Shown here piece after piece: positions 12,535 through 21,764 of a DNA stretch of 64,000 nucleotides. The stretch covers positions 15,446,716 to 15,510,715 of the forward strand of contig OY754981.1 of assembly GCA_963576475.1 (NCBI GenBank), in the 5' to 3' direction. The notes below the pieces were generated by a model that was not told where the DNA came from, searched no databases, and worked only from the letters and a program-made list of their open reading frames with translations. The first letter of the stretch is position 1. The number at the start of each line of letters is the position of its first letter. The translations under genes were made by a program, and so were the position numbers. Source of the stretch: Molanna angustata (lineage: Eukaryota; Arthropoda; Insecta; Trichoptera; Molannidae).

Positions 12535-13586
12535 TCCAACTGTCGATTTTCCAACAGTCGATTTGTTCAGGAGAACTTTGTTCTCTTAACATATCGACAA
12601 TGTTTCAAGCCAGAATACGCGAGAATTGTATGGAGAGGTCTACTTTTTTCACGGCTTTTCCAACTTTGAAGTCAAAAAACACCAACTTAGAGGCTTCGCA
12701 GCATATATGTTCCATACACGGATTTACTCAGAATTCGGAGTAGAACATTTCGTGTGTCTGTGTCTGTGTGTGTGTGTGTGTCTGTGTGTGTGTCTGTGTG
12801 TGTGTGTGTGTGTGTGTCCCCCTTATAACTTTTGATCCGCTCAATTAACAGAGCCTAAAATTTCAGAATATATAAACAGTTACAGGCCTACAAAACTTTT
12901 ATACTCGGAATTTTGAATTTTTGTTTCAGTCAGGGGTTATCAACTTTTGAATTTTTATTTTATTTTTCCATATATCTCAGAAACCATAAACGCTAGAACG
13001 CTGAAAATTGGTACAAACATAGACAAATACAAAATCTCAAATTAGTTTTTTCAAAAAAATTCCAGGGTTTCTCAAACATTTTTTATTAAGAAAAATATTT
13101 TTTTTATGATAAATTTATGAGTTTAACTGCCTATATTTCCAAATATTTTAAAAATATCGAAAAAAGCCGAAACACCCCAACTAGATAATTTAATTTTCTA
13201 TAAAAAAATATACAAGATGTATTAGCACATCACAAACTTTTTTTAACAATTTTTATAAAAATTGAATTTAGTGACGACATTTCTTCATACAATTTGTATG
13301 GCAATCGCCTACACACAATATCTAAGAAAACCTAATTATTTGAAACTAATCTCCAAACATAAATACATACCATCATGCTGTTTTCATATTCTGCGTAGGA
13401 TCAAAGGACTGACCTCCATACTATCCTATCTAGACATACATATATAGGTACAAGTGTTGTATAGAAAATCAAATATCTTAAAATATTAAATAATTTGTGT
13501 TTATGGGATTATAGTTTGGTACTTATTCTTCAACTATACATACTATCACTATCGACAGTTGGATCTCATGTGTTACATGCAACTAG
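12535..13586 (+). mobile_element. Non-autonomous Helitron, copy A (first of tandem pair)
   Basis: It begins TCCAACTGTCGATT after an A and ends CATGTGTTACATG-CAACTAG before a T, the canonical TC...hairpin-CTRR architecture with A/T target bases. Subterminal inverted repeats TCCAACTGTCGAT and ATCGACAGTTGGA (the right one has a C for the G at its third base pair region, TATCGACAG) sit near the two ends. The beginning contains a second CCAAC-GTCGATTT string. The core has a GT array (12753-12818). It encodes no transposase, and short ORFs recur only because the copies are homologous. Confidence 0.85.
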
Positions 13587-13598
13587 TTATCATTGTTA

Positions 13599-14611
13599 TC
13601 CAACTGTCGATTTGTTCAGGAGAACTTTGTTCTCTTAACATATCGACAATGTTTCAAGCCAGAATACGCGAGAAATGTATGGAGAGGTCTACTTTTTTCA
13701 CGGCTTTTCCAACTTTGAAGTCAAAAAACACCAACTTAGAGGCTTCGCAGCATATATGTTCCATACACGGATTTACTCAGAATTCGGAGTAGAACATTTC
13801 GTGTGGCTGTGTGTCTGTGTGTGTGTGTCTGTGTGTGTGTCCCCCCCCCCCCTTATAACTTTTGATCCGCTCAATTTACAGAGCCCAAAATTTCAGAATA
13901 TATAAACAGTTATAGGCCTACAAAACTTTTATACTCAGAATTTTGAATTTTTGTTTCAGTCAGGGGTTATCAACTTTTGAATTTTTACTTTATTTTTCCA
14001 TATATCTCAGAAACCATAAAAGCTAGAACGCTGAAAATTGGTATAAACATAGAAAAATACAAAATCTCAAATTAATTTTTTCAAAAAAATTCCAGGCTTT
14101 CTCAAACATTTTTTATTAAGAAAAATATTTTTTTTATGATAAATTTATGAGTTTAACTGCCTATATTTCCAAATAATTTAAAAATATCGAAAAAAGCCGA
14201 AACACCCCAACTAGATAATTTAATTTTCTATAAAAAATATTTCAATTGTAGTAGAAGATTCAATTTTTTTTAACCTTTTTTTTTAAAAATTGAATTTAGT
14301 GACGACATCGCTTCATACATTTTGTATGGCAGTCGCCTATACACAATATGTAAGAAGACTTAATAGTTTGATACTTCATCTCCAAACATACATACATACC
14401 ATCATGCTATTTTGATATTCTGGGTAGGAAAAAAGGATCTTCCTCCATACTATCCTATCTTGACATACATACCTACATATGTTGTATAGAAAACAAAATA
14501 TCTGAAAATATTCAATAATTTGTATTTATGGGTTTATAGTTTGGTACATATTCTTCAACTATACATACTATCGCTATCGACAGTTGGATCTCATGTGTTA
14601 CATGCAACTAG
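13599..14611 (+). mobile_element. Non-autonomous Helitron, copy B (second of tandem pair)
   Basis: It begins TCCAACTGTCGATTTGTTC after an A and ends CAACTAG before a T. It lies in the same orientation as copy A and only 12 bp (TTATCATTGTTA) downstream of it, and the two are very similar along their whole length. The right subterminal repeat ATCGACAGTTGGA and the hairpin CATGTGTTACATG are intact. The GT-rich core is followed by a run of ten C (about 13843-13852). Confidence 0.88.
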
Positions 14612-14750
14612 TATTACCTAGAATAATTATTTCAAATATATGTACTGATTAAGTATCATTACTTATTTTTAAAAAGGTTCCTTTTAACTCCTCAGTGGGG
14701 ATTTATGAAATCGCAATTTTAAAGGTTATTTATTTTATTTCAGATTATCA

Positions 14751-14935
14751 ACTAGTATCATGCTGAGATTGTATTTTGAAAGATAAATTACAATGTATCT
14801 GTGTATGTGTGAGTGATGTGTACTATGTGCTATGTACGGCGTGTTTATTCTACTTTTATTGATTATAGACTAAATTACTCATTCGATTGTTTTCAAATTT
14901 TGCAAATTTGTATTTCGAATATTCTCTTAGGCCCG
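14751..14935. repeat. Interspersed repeat family B, copy 2 (partial)
   Basis: ACTAGTATCATGCTGAGATTG opens it. TGTACGGCGTGTTTATTCTAC and the GATTATAGACTAAATTACTC core follow, and it breaks off after TTTGCAAATTTG. Confidence 0.7.
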
Positions 14936-14944
14936 ACTATATTT

Positions 14945-15190
14945 ATTTATGTAATATCGACTCTCGGGCAACTTACAGGTACTATGTCAAATATTAATTT
15001 AACACGCACCCAAAAACAAGTTGCCACAATCTGGAGACTTGATCTGACTACTGATCCAAAGGTCCTGGGTTCAATTCCCGGTGAAGACACAGTTTTTAAT
15101 TGTGTTTTCAGTCTGGATCTATGAGACCATTAATATCGTAAGTCTCCAGATTGTGGCAACTTGTTTTAACCAACTTAGCCACGAAGGCCG
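14945..15190 (-). repeat. SINE family S3 with an inverted middle
   Basis: The tail (GGGCAACTTACAGGTACTA, plus strand 14964-14982) and the head (rc of AGCCACGAAGGCCGAG, 15178-15193) lie in minus orientation. The segment between 15041 and 15139, which carries the tRNA-like B box GGGTTCAATTCCCGG, lies in plus orientation. It is bounded by a perfect 28-bp inverted repeat (15013-15040 and 15140-15167, core TTGCCACAATCTGGAGACTT). Compared with 37508-37685, this is an internal inversion with duplication of its boundary. Confidence 0.7.
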
Positions 15191-15890
15191 AGAAAAATAA
15201 AATAATAAACGAAAACCCAAAATGATATTTATCATCTCACAAATAAAAACTAAAACACACAAAGTCGGATACCTAGAGCGCTAATTTGTGTCTTTTAGCT
15301 TCGTCGGTATACGTGTAAATAGCCTCCCTTTTCGGCGAATTGGCTCAATATTTGGCGACAATCATTTTTAGGTATATGATAAAAAAATACATTGAACCAT
15401 TTAGTAAGTGCTAGTGTCTGATATATTATTCCTCTTTGCTGAATTAACGATTCCTTATTATACAGACATGTTGACACGAAGAGCAACTCAGCCCCGAAAA
15501 TTTTCTTCACAAAAATGTGAATTTAAATTTTCATCTAACAAGTATGTTAATATCCCTCTATCACCCACGTACCTCAAAGAGAAATTCGCCCACATATCCT
15601 CACATGGCCTTAACTTACGGTCCCAACATAATAGCACACTTACAATACCAATACACCACACCTCTACTTATACTTACTCGTTCACAGTTCATGCAGCTCG
15701 GATGTGGAATCTATCCAGCAGCCGGAGAGTATCAGAGATGCCACTTATTTGATAGCATTCAAAAAGCGTCTGAAGTCACACTTTCTATCCACATAAACAC
15801 AAATTCACGTCTTTTTTCCTTTATCCCTCTTCCTTTCTCCTCTCATATCCTCCATCCAATAAACATAGTGTATCTATCTGATGTATTTTT

Positions 15891-16121
15891 AATAAATTCA
15901 AAGTTTTTTCGTTAACACAGTGGAAGTTCATAGTTATAAATAAAATATTTATAAAAATAAATAAAAAACACACAGTTTTAATATTTTATTATTCAGTTTG
16001 ATTTCTGCCTCTGAGGATGCCGGCTGTGTTCGGCGAAAGCGCTCAGGCTCATTAAAGTCTTACTCATTTGTGGATTAAAACTGTGTGTTTTTTATTTATT
16101 TTTATAAATATTTTATTTATA
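15891..16121 (+). mobile_element. 231-bp inverted-repeat unit with hammerhead, PLE-derived
   Basis: The target duplication TGATGTATTTTT is present at 15879-15890 and 16122-16133. Inside are a 44-bp leader (15891-15934), a 48-bp arm (15935-15982), a 91-bp spacer and an exactly complementary 48-bp arm (16074-16121) that ends at the duplication. The spacer carries the hammerhead motif on the plus strand. No protein is encoded. The same architecture recurs at 45483-45782. Penelope-like elements are known to carry hammerheads and terminal repeats in either orientation, so this is probably a PLE-derived non-autonomous copy. Confidence 0.8.
16007..16048 (+). ncRNA. Hammerhead ribozyme motif (16.0 kb)
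   Basis: Stem I is GCCT (16007-16010) with AGGC (16045-16048). The core CTGAGGA is at 16011-16017. Stem II is GCCG/CGGC (16019-16022 and 16031-16034) after one extra T. GAAA is at 16035-16038, then GCGCTC with the predicted cut after the C. The self-complementary GCGC stands in for a very short stem III, as in PLE and retrozyme hammerheads that act as dimers. Activity is untested. Confidence 0.7.
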
Positions 16122-16539
16122 TGATGTATTTTTTTTATTCTTATTTTTGTTCTTATTTATACATTATATTTTTTTGTTTTTATTCGCTACTCCCACCACC
16201 ACCCGCTCTGCCTATGGGGACTGTAATCGGCCCCTTTACACGCTAAGTGAACGACAAAAAAAAAATGCATAGCACGAAAAGTAGTTCATGGAGCCCTCTA
16301 GATTAGCAATCTCGGCACCATAGTGCAAAAAGAAACAATCAACGAGTGCTTTTGTTTTTATATTTATTTTTGTATTTTTAATTTATGATTTTTTTCTTTC
16401 TATTTTTCTATTTGTATTCTTCTATCCCTGTTACTGATTTTATTTACCATGGTGGTTGACTGGTAGAGATTGCCTGCGGGCAATAAGTCCGCCATGTTGT
16501 ATAAAGCAATAAAAGTATTTTATTATTATTATGTTAATG

Positions 16540-17460
16540 ACAAGCTTCATATTTGAATCATAAATATTTTTTTGTTTAATTCTTATATTTATTTATCTTT
16601 ATTTTTATATAATATTTAAAGTATGATGCATTCAAAATGAAAAAAATAAAATATTTAGGTACCTCTTCATTTCAAATTTAGCATTTCTGATGGCAACTGG
16701 TTATACTTTTGATAAAACTGGTTTTTAGAAATTTACGGTGATTTTACAGGAGTTAAACTTTTCTTTGAAAAGTCACATTAATTTACTTTCATCTTCAGTC
16801 AAAATTCCGTCTTAATAAATCTTTACAATTTCGGAAATAATTACTCTCGTACCTTTGAATAGCTAATGTGTACACTTCCTGCTCGCTCATAGCTTTCTAT
16901 GAGCCTCAGGCACATCACGACGCGACAATTATTTTGTAGTACAAAAAATCGTGTGACAGATCAGGTCGCGCGATATTTGATTAGTTTTATATGGGCCCTG
17001 GGGGCGTGATGGTCTTGTGAACCACCCTTAATCATTGTTATCGTTCGGGCTCACGTTACATGTCAGCCCATTGGCACATATTACAACGTAATCGATTTTG
17101 TAAGCAAACACGGATTAAGTTTTGTACATCGTAATTTGTCAAAGAGCGTAATAAACATGTTTTATTAATCTAAATATTCGAATTTGAGAGAACACTATTA
17201 ATAACACATTTTTGTCTACTCTGTGTTCGTGCGAAATATTATAATCGACATTAAACATAATTCTCAATAACATACTTTTGTAATTTAATTGGTATTTTTA
17301 AAAACCTAAAAAAATGTATTACTATTTATTAAATCTATAACATAACATAAAAAAATGATTTTGGTATGTACCACTTTATATTGATTTACGTTTTACAATA
17401 ACACTATTCTGGATAACTATCATTGTGTAGTGTTTAATTAATATTTGACATAGTAAATGA
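16540..17460. other. No recognisable gene
   Basis: Mostly AT-rich. A less AT-rich part at 16860-17110 contains GGGCCCTGGGGGCGTGATGG but no usable frame. Nothing is assigned. Confidence 0.4.
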
Positions 17461-17461
17461 T

Positions 17462-17608
17462 GAGTCGATAGAAGAGCGATTAGCGCTATCAGGTTAGTAA
17501 TCCAGTGGTCGCGAGTTCACTTATAGCACAAGAATTTATGCTTATTTTAGGGAACGTATGAAGATGTATATACACTTGTTTAACAAGGACATATTCATTA
17601 AAAAAAAC
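17462..17608 (+). repeat. tRNA-related SINE S1, internally deleted copy
   Basis: The head resembles the S1 copies at 27433 and 56545, and the tail (TTTATGCTTATTTTAGGGAAC then TTGTTTAACAAGGACATATT) ends in an A-run. Between GCGAGTTC and ACTTATAGCAC a stretch of 26 bp is missing relative to the full copies. This removes half of the B box and fits a deletion between the two GTTC repeats. Confidence 0.85.
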
Positions 17609-17771
17609 GCAAAATATTATACGTGAATGGGAATAAGGGCTGGATGAGCGGGGGCGTAAATTCCCGCTCAGGTGTTGGGAGGTTTAAATTATATTATGAT
17701 GATAATGATGTGAACAAGTCAACCAAAGAAAGCCTGTAAATGTATCTGTGGAATATGAGACAGTCACTTAC

Positions 17772-17901
17772 TTGTAACGGTTCTCCTGGTCTTCGCAGGC
17801 ACAGATCTCGTATCTCCGGTCTCTTTTTCTGGCGGAGAAAAATGGTTTGTCTACTTTGTAGAAAGTCTGAACACATGTACCATGCGATAACACAACAATT
17901 C
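17772..17901 (-). CDS. Candidate internal host exon, function unknown
   Basis: On the minus strand an AG-bounded start (GGTGAG then GAATTGTTG, 17901) leads to a frame reading IVVLSHGTCVQTFYKVDKPF, then FSARKRDRRYEICACEDQ and ENRYK. It is followed exactly by the donor-like AA/GTAAGTG (GT at 17771-17770). Third codon positions are much richer in G and C (TTC, TAC, GAC, GCC, ATC, TGC, CAG, AAC) than the surrounding DNA, which suggests selection on protein. Three cysteines (GTC, CAC) hint at a secreted or extracellular domain. The acceptor has only a weak pyrimidine tract and I do not recognise the family. It could be one exon of a gene with long introns, or chance. Confidence 0.4.
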
Positions 17902-17909
17902 CTCACCGA

Positions 17910-18595
17910 AAATTTGTGACAATCACGATATATTATGAAATATTCAAAAGTGCACAGTAAATTAGATTATTACCGGCAAGTTTTAAAGTAAAACGCGGCA
18001 GATTCATATATTTAATCAGCGCAACGTAATTTAATAAAGATAGCACAAGTAAATTATGGCTATTAACTCTCGCGGAGACATAACTTGGTCCCGCGAATAT
18101 GTCAATACACTTCAGCTGACGTGCGACTAACTGCTCGTCAATCTACTTCCTGTAGTTAGTCCATATCCATGGCTCAAACCATATCCGCCTACCTGTGTCG
18201 CTCAGATGTTGAAAAAACATAACAAGTAAATGACTATCTAATTCACAAATGGCAGACTGGTCCTACAGTTGACTTGTTAGATATAAATAAAATCAAAATA
18301 AATTATACAATAATCGAATATTTTTATTTTTGCATATGCGCAAACATTGGATTTTTTTCCCTGTCGGGAGTCAGGTTCTCCTACAATAAATATTCCAACT
18401 TCGTCTCTATTGAGATAATTAAAAATCTGTTATACAATAACTTTGGCAAATGAATATATTGCTCAACCAAGGGCCGTCTTTGAAAGGAAGGTGTTGAGAA
18501 AAATCTTCTGGTCTGTCTGTTAAAATAGAACACGGAGAATTAGATACAACCACAAACTAGATCGTATGGACAATGAGTTCAACCTTAGATATGTC
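17910..18595. other. No recognisable gene
   Basis: Slightly less AT-rich at 18060-18210. No conserved frame, tRNA or element end identified. Confidence 0.4.
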
Positions 18596-18599
18596 GGCT

Positions 18600-18835
18600 T
18601 AGATAGTTGGGACATTCCCTAAGAAGTTTCTCAACACACGACCAGATGGGAGGTGAAACGTGGGCAAACCCAAATTTAGGAGAATGGATGGTGTAGAAAT
18701 GGATTTGAAAGCAATCAGAGTAAGTTATTGGAAGGTCTAGGCGATGGACTGGATGGAATGGCGAAATGTTCTTGGGTAGGCCAAAACTCATGATGGGCTG
18801 TAGCACCATTAGTGATGATGATGATGATCCAAAAA
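18600..18835 (+). pseudogene. LINE 3' terminal fragment with (GAT)n tail
   Basis: In one frame KRGQTQI/FRRMDGVEMDLKAIRV and SYWKV-stop-AMDWMEWRNVLG are followed by AKTHDGL and a stop. This is the DGVE.DL....V..W...A.DR..W...L..AK.H.GL end common to RTE-type LINEs. In-frame stops replace conserved residues. The 3' tail is GTAGCACCATTAG plus (GAT)n at 18816-18828. It is a 5'-truncated relic. Confidence 0.65.
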
Positions 18836-18837
18836 TT

Positions 18838-18990
18838 GTGATAACGATAATAATCACTTCCTTGCAACCTGCACAAGTGGCGAGTTTATTGCCATATTGC
18901 AGTATTTCCAACTAACCAGTGTTTCCAGTCCAGAGAAGCAATATTTGCGTAAGAAATAAATTTAAGTAAATAAGCTAGGGATCGAACCAA
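18838..18990 (-). repeat. tRNA-related SINE S2, decayed copy
   Basis: The plus-strand strings GCACAAGTGGCGAGTTTATTGCC, CCAGTGTTTCCAGTC and AGAAGCAATATTTGCG match the 3' half of the SINE at 21765-21977, in the same orientation. The head is largely eroded (TAGGGATCGAACC remains near 18976). Confidence 0.7.
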
Positions 18991-19374
18991 TCAGATGGAC
19001 AGTATGAGAGCACATAAAGGACATACAATGATATTAAAATATGTAATTTTCGCCTATGTTTATGATGTGCACTGGTAAACGTAACCGCTTCCAGGTGCCA
19101 GACTTACCTTTTTCACACTGTTGGATATGGAGAGAAGGGAATATTGCACCCCTTGCATTGGAGGTCTTTAGGGAATGCATCTACTCTAACCTCTATATCA
19201 CAACACTATAATGTTGGTCTAATACACCACTTCCATACACAGTTTGGGTATTATATGCGCACAGCACGAAGTTTTGTGAAATGTATATTTCGTCTTGTAT
19301 CGAAACTATTGAACTTCAACTGTCAGTTTAACATGCACGGCGATGAGTTGTAGACAATTATAATATCTTCGTCA

Positions 19375-19690
19375 AACTCGCTTTCCATTTTCAAGAAAAG
19401 ACTAAAGCAGGGATATCTCTCCGAAAATACCTGATCCCTCTCCTTTTCCTTCCTTTTCTTTCCTACGTAATATTAACTAAAGAAGGATTATTTATCCCTA
19501 AACACCTAATATCAATTTCCTCTTCTTGCTCTTTCCCAATCCTTCTTATTTTGCTATGATATATTTTCTTTGCTCTTTTTTAGCTTTCATTTTTTTGTTG
19601 ATGTACATATATAATTCTGTTACTTTATAATCTGGTTGGTTGGAAAAAATTGCAAAAATTAAATAAATAATAAATAATAAGTACTGATGT
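19375..19690 (+). pseudogene. CR1-like LINE family K, 3' end with internal duplication
   Basis: CATTTTCAAGAAAAGACTAAAG and CCTGATCCCTCTCC match the terminal codons and first UTR bases of the copy at 33380-35641, and TAATCTGGTTGGTTGGAA matches its 3' UTR. The end-of-ORF segment appears twice (about 19391 and 19478), so the UTR start was duplicated. Confidence 0.6.
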
Positions 19691-20312
19691 AGGTAGTAAT
19701 ACTTTTTAGGGGAAAGGAAAATGTTAAAAGTGTTGCCACATTTACTGAAAACATACCTATATTCAAATATTTGCATGTAACACATGAGATCCAACTGTCG
19801 ATTGCAATACCATGTATATTTGAGGAATACGTACCAAACTATGATCACTTAAACGATAAAACATGTAGATATGTATGTCAGGATAGGATAGTAGATAGAG
19901 GTCAGTCCTTTTTTCCTACCCAGAATATGAAAACAGTATGATGGTATGTACATATGTATGTATGTACCTATAGAGATTAAGTATCAAACTATTGAGTACC
20001 CGTACTACCCGTACATATTGTGTAGTGTATACTGCCTTACAAATTGTATGAAACTATGTCGTCATTAAATTCGATTTTTATAAAAATTGTATAAAAATTT
20101 TGAAATGCACTACTTTAATTACCTGTACCTACATATTTTTTTATAGAAAATTAAATTACCTATTTGGGGTGTTTCGGCTTTTTCGAACTTTTTAAAATTT
20201 TGGAAATATAGGCAGTTATACACATAAATTTATCATAATTAAAATGTTTTCCTAAATAAAAACATTAAAAACAAAATAAATTAACTAAGTTTAGTTTGTC
20301 GATCGACAATTC

Positions 20313-20846
20313 TTGATAGAACTCCATTGTACGTTACGTACGTACGTTAATTTAAATGAAAAATCTAATAAATGGGTAAAACTATCCTACGTCGGCGATG
20401 TCACAACAAATATCAGTAGAGTCATTAAAAAAACTGGCAAAAATATTGCATTTTCTAATCCAAGTACATTAGGTAAATTGTTAATTAATAATAAAGACAA
20501 GGTTGAACAGTTGGATAACAGCGGAATTTATAAACTAAATTGTAACTCATGTACGGGAACATATATTGGACAAACAGGCCGTGCCTTTAAAACAAGAATT
20601 AAAGAACACATGGCATGCATTAGATTAAAGAAAGACACCTCAAATTTTGCAGAACATATAAACGAAAACAACCACCAATTTAATAGTGACCATAATATAA
20701 ATATAATACATCGGGGAATAAAAGGGAGAAAACTTGACCGACTAGAAATATTAGAAATAAACAGAGTAAAAAAGGATCCACAAAAATTACTCATCAATAA
20801 ACAAATTGATCATATATATTCACCATTATTGAAACCGATAGGTTAG
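20313..20846 (+). CDS. PLE protein, C-terminal part with GIY-YIG endonuclease
   Basis: An open frame of about 177 codons has no ATG at its 5' side, because the reverse transcriptase that should precede it was lost at integration. Residues 20-65 (WVKLSYVGDV, ISRVIKKTGKN, TLGKLLINNKDK) are the linker typical of PLE proteins before the nuclease. The GIY-YIG domain follows: GIYKLNC at 71-77 with CNSC (77-80, a CCHH-type cysteine pair), TYIGQTGR at 83-90, KTRIKEH at 93-99 and a candidate catalytic Glu in LDRLEILEI (about 145). PLE nucleases nick the target for target-primed reverse transcription. No internal stop is seen. The fragment is unlikely to be expressed as a working element. Confidence 0.9.
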   Translation: MIELHCTLRTYVNLNEKSNKWVKLSYVGDVTTNISRVIKKTGKNIAFSNPSTLGKLLINNKDKVEQLDNSGIYKLNCNSCTGTYIGQTGRAFKTRIKEHMACIRLKKDTSNFAEHINENNHQFNSDHNINIIHRGIKGRKLDRLEILEINRVKKDPQKLLINKQIDHIYSPLLKPIG

Positions 20847-21208
20847 ACAGACATATACCTTCCTTTGTTGTTAAATACATTAAGATTAAAATTAAACTGT
20901 TTGTAATTATAACTACCAAATATCTATGAAATACATTGGTTTTAACCACACTTAAAAGATAACAATAAACCAATAAATACAATATTATTTACCTTTCGAA
21001 TTTTACTGCTGTCGTTTCCTTTTGTTACAGGCCTAATGGACACAGGGGACTACAACCAGTGACCCAACTACATTCATTGTATTAAAACGTAGATTTGTAT
21101 AGATTCATTTGCATTATATAACTTCTTTTCAACCGTTCAAAAACCAACATTTTTATACACCTGCCATGTAAATTTTGTATATAACCACTAGTCTCAGTCT
21201 TGTAGAGC

Positions 21209-21249
21209 ATTATTCTGACGATGTGCTTTGCACGAAACGCGTCAATAAT
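21209..21249 (+). ncRNA. Hammerhead ribozyme (21.2 kb), near-canonical
   Basis: Stem I is ATTATT (21209-21214) with AATAAT (21244-21249). The core CTGACGA is at 21215-21221. Stem II is GTGC-TTT-GCAC (21223-21233) after one extra T at 21222. GAAA is at 21234-21237. CGCG then TC lead to the predicted cleavage after 21243. Every required element pairs perfectly, making this the best candidate of the four for activity. It lies about 60 bp from the 3' end of the PLE, where PLE hammerheads are expected. Confidence 0.88.
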
Positions 21250-21764
21250 CAAATAAACACAATAGAACAATTACCAAGTATTTTTATATTTTTTATAACA
21301 TATCAACGTAAAATAAATTAAGATTTTGTATTTGTCTATATTAATAGAAATTTCCATCGTTTGTTTTCGCTATGGTTTATATATAGAAAAATTAATCAAA
21401 CATTCAAAAGTTGATAACCCCTGATTTAAGCGAAAATTCAAAATACTGAGTATGAAAGTTTTGTAGGCTTATAACTATCTATATATTCTGAAAATTTGGG
21501 CTCTGTGCATTGAGCGGTCAAAAGTTATAAGGGAGGAAGGTCACACACACACACAGACACTAAATTTTCTACTCTAAATTCTGAGTAAATCCATGCATAG
21601 AACATATAATGCTGCAAAGCCTCTATGTTGGTGTTTTTATTACTTCATAGCTGGGAAAACCATGAAAAATTTAGACCTGGCACACAAATTTCGCGTCTCT
21701 TGGCTTGATACTTTGTCGATATGTTAAGAGAAATGAATTCTTAAGATATAGACAGTTGGATAAT

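Larger units (their letters stand above)
15540..16535 (+). pseudogene. CR1-like LINE, 3' end, split by a PLE-derived insertion
   Basis: The frame at about 15539-15750 encodes PTYLKEKFAHISSHGLNLRS followed by LTIPIHHT and HAARMWNLSSS. It parallels the C-terminus of the larger copy at 33380-35641 (YLKSKF, HGLPLRS, LSIPIHNT, QSARLWNSLS). The rest of the coding region is out of frame. The 3' UTR is interrupted by the 231-bp insertion at 15891-16121. It then runs to the typical end TGCGGGCAATAAGTCCGCC and an (ATT)n-rich tail at about 16530. The copy is 5'-truncated and inactive. Confidence 0.75.
20285..21309 (+). mobile_element. 5'-truncated Penelope-like element, 1.0 kb
   Basis: It lies inside Helitron copy C and is bounded by a perfect 12-bp target duplication AAAATAAATTAA (20273-20284 and 21310-21321). 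It contains the end of the PLE ORF with a GIY-YIG endonuclease (20313-20846), a 3' region of about 360 bp and a hammerhead close to the 3' end (21209-21249). Nearly the whole reverse transcriptase is missing. The endonuclease frame is open, so the insertion is probably not very old. Confidence 0.9.
19767..21760 (-). mobile_element. Non-autonomous Helitron, copy C, interrupted by a PLE
   Basis: Minus strand: the 5' end TCCAACTGTC is at 21760 (preceded by A). The 3' subterminal region with the CATGTGTTACATG hairpin is at 19772-19784. The final CTAG is altered. The GT/CA core (21541-21559), TTGAGCGGTCAAAAG and ACCATGAAAAA landmarks agree with copies A, B and D. The Helitron is split at 20285 and 21309 by the PLE. 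The uninterrupted copies show how the two halves join. Confidence 0.85.

Noticed and set aside
12510..12835. Conserved small proteins repeated at 12.5, 13.6 and 54.6 kb
   Set aside because: The frames recur because the Helitron copies are homologous. They are not longer than expected and run into the GT array.
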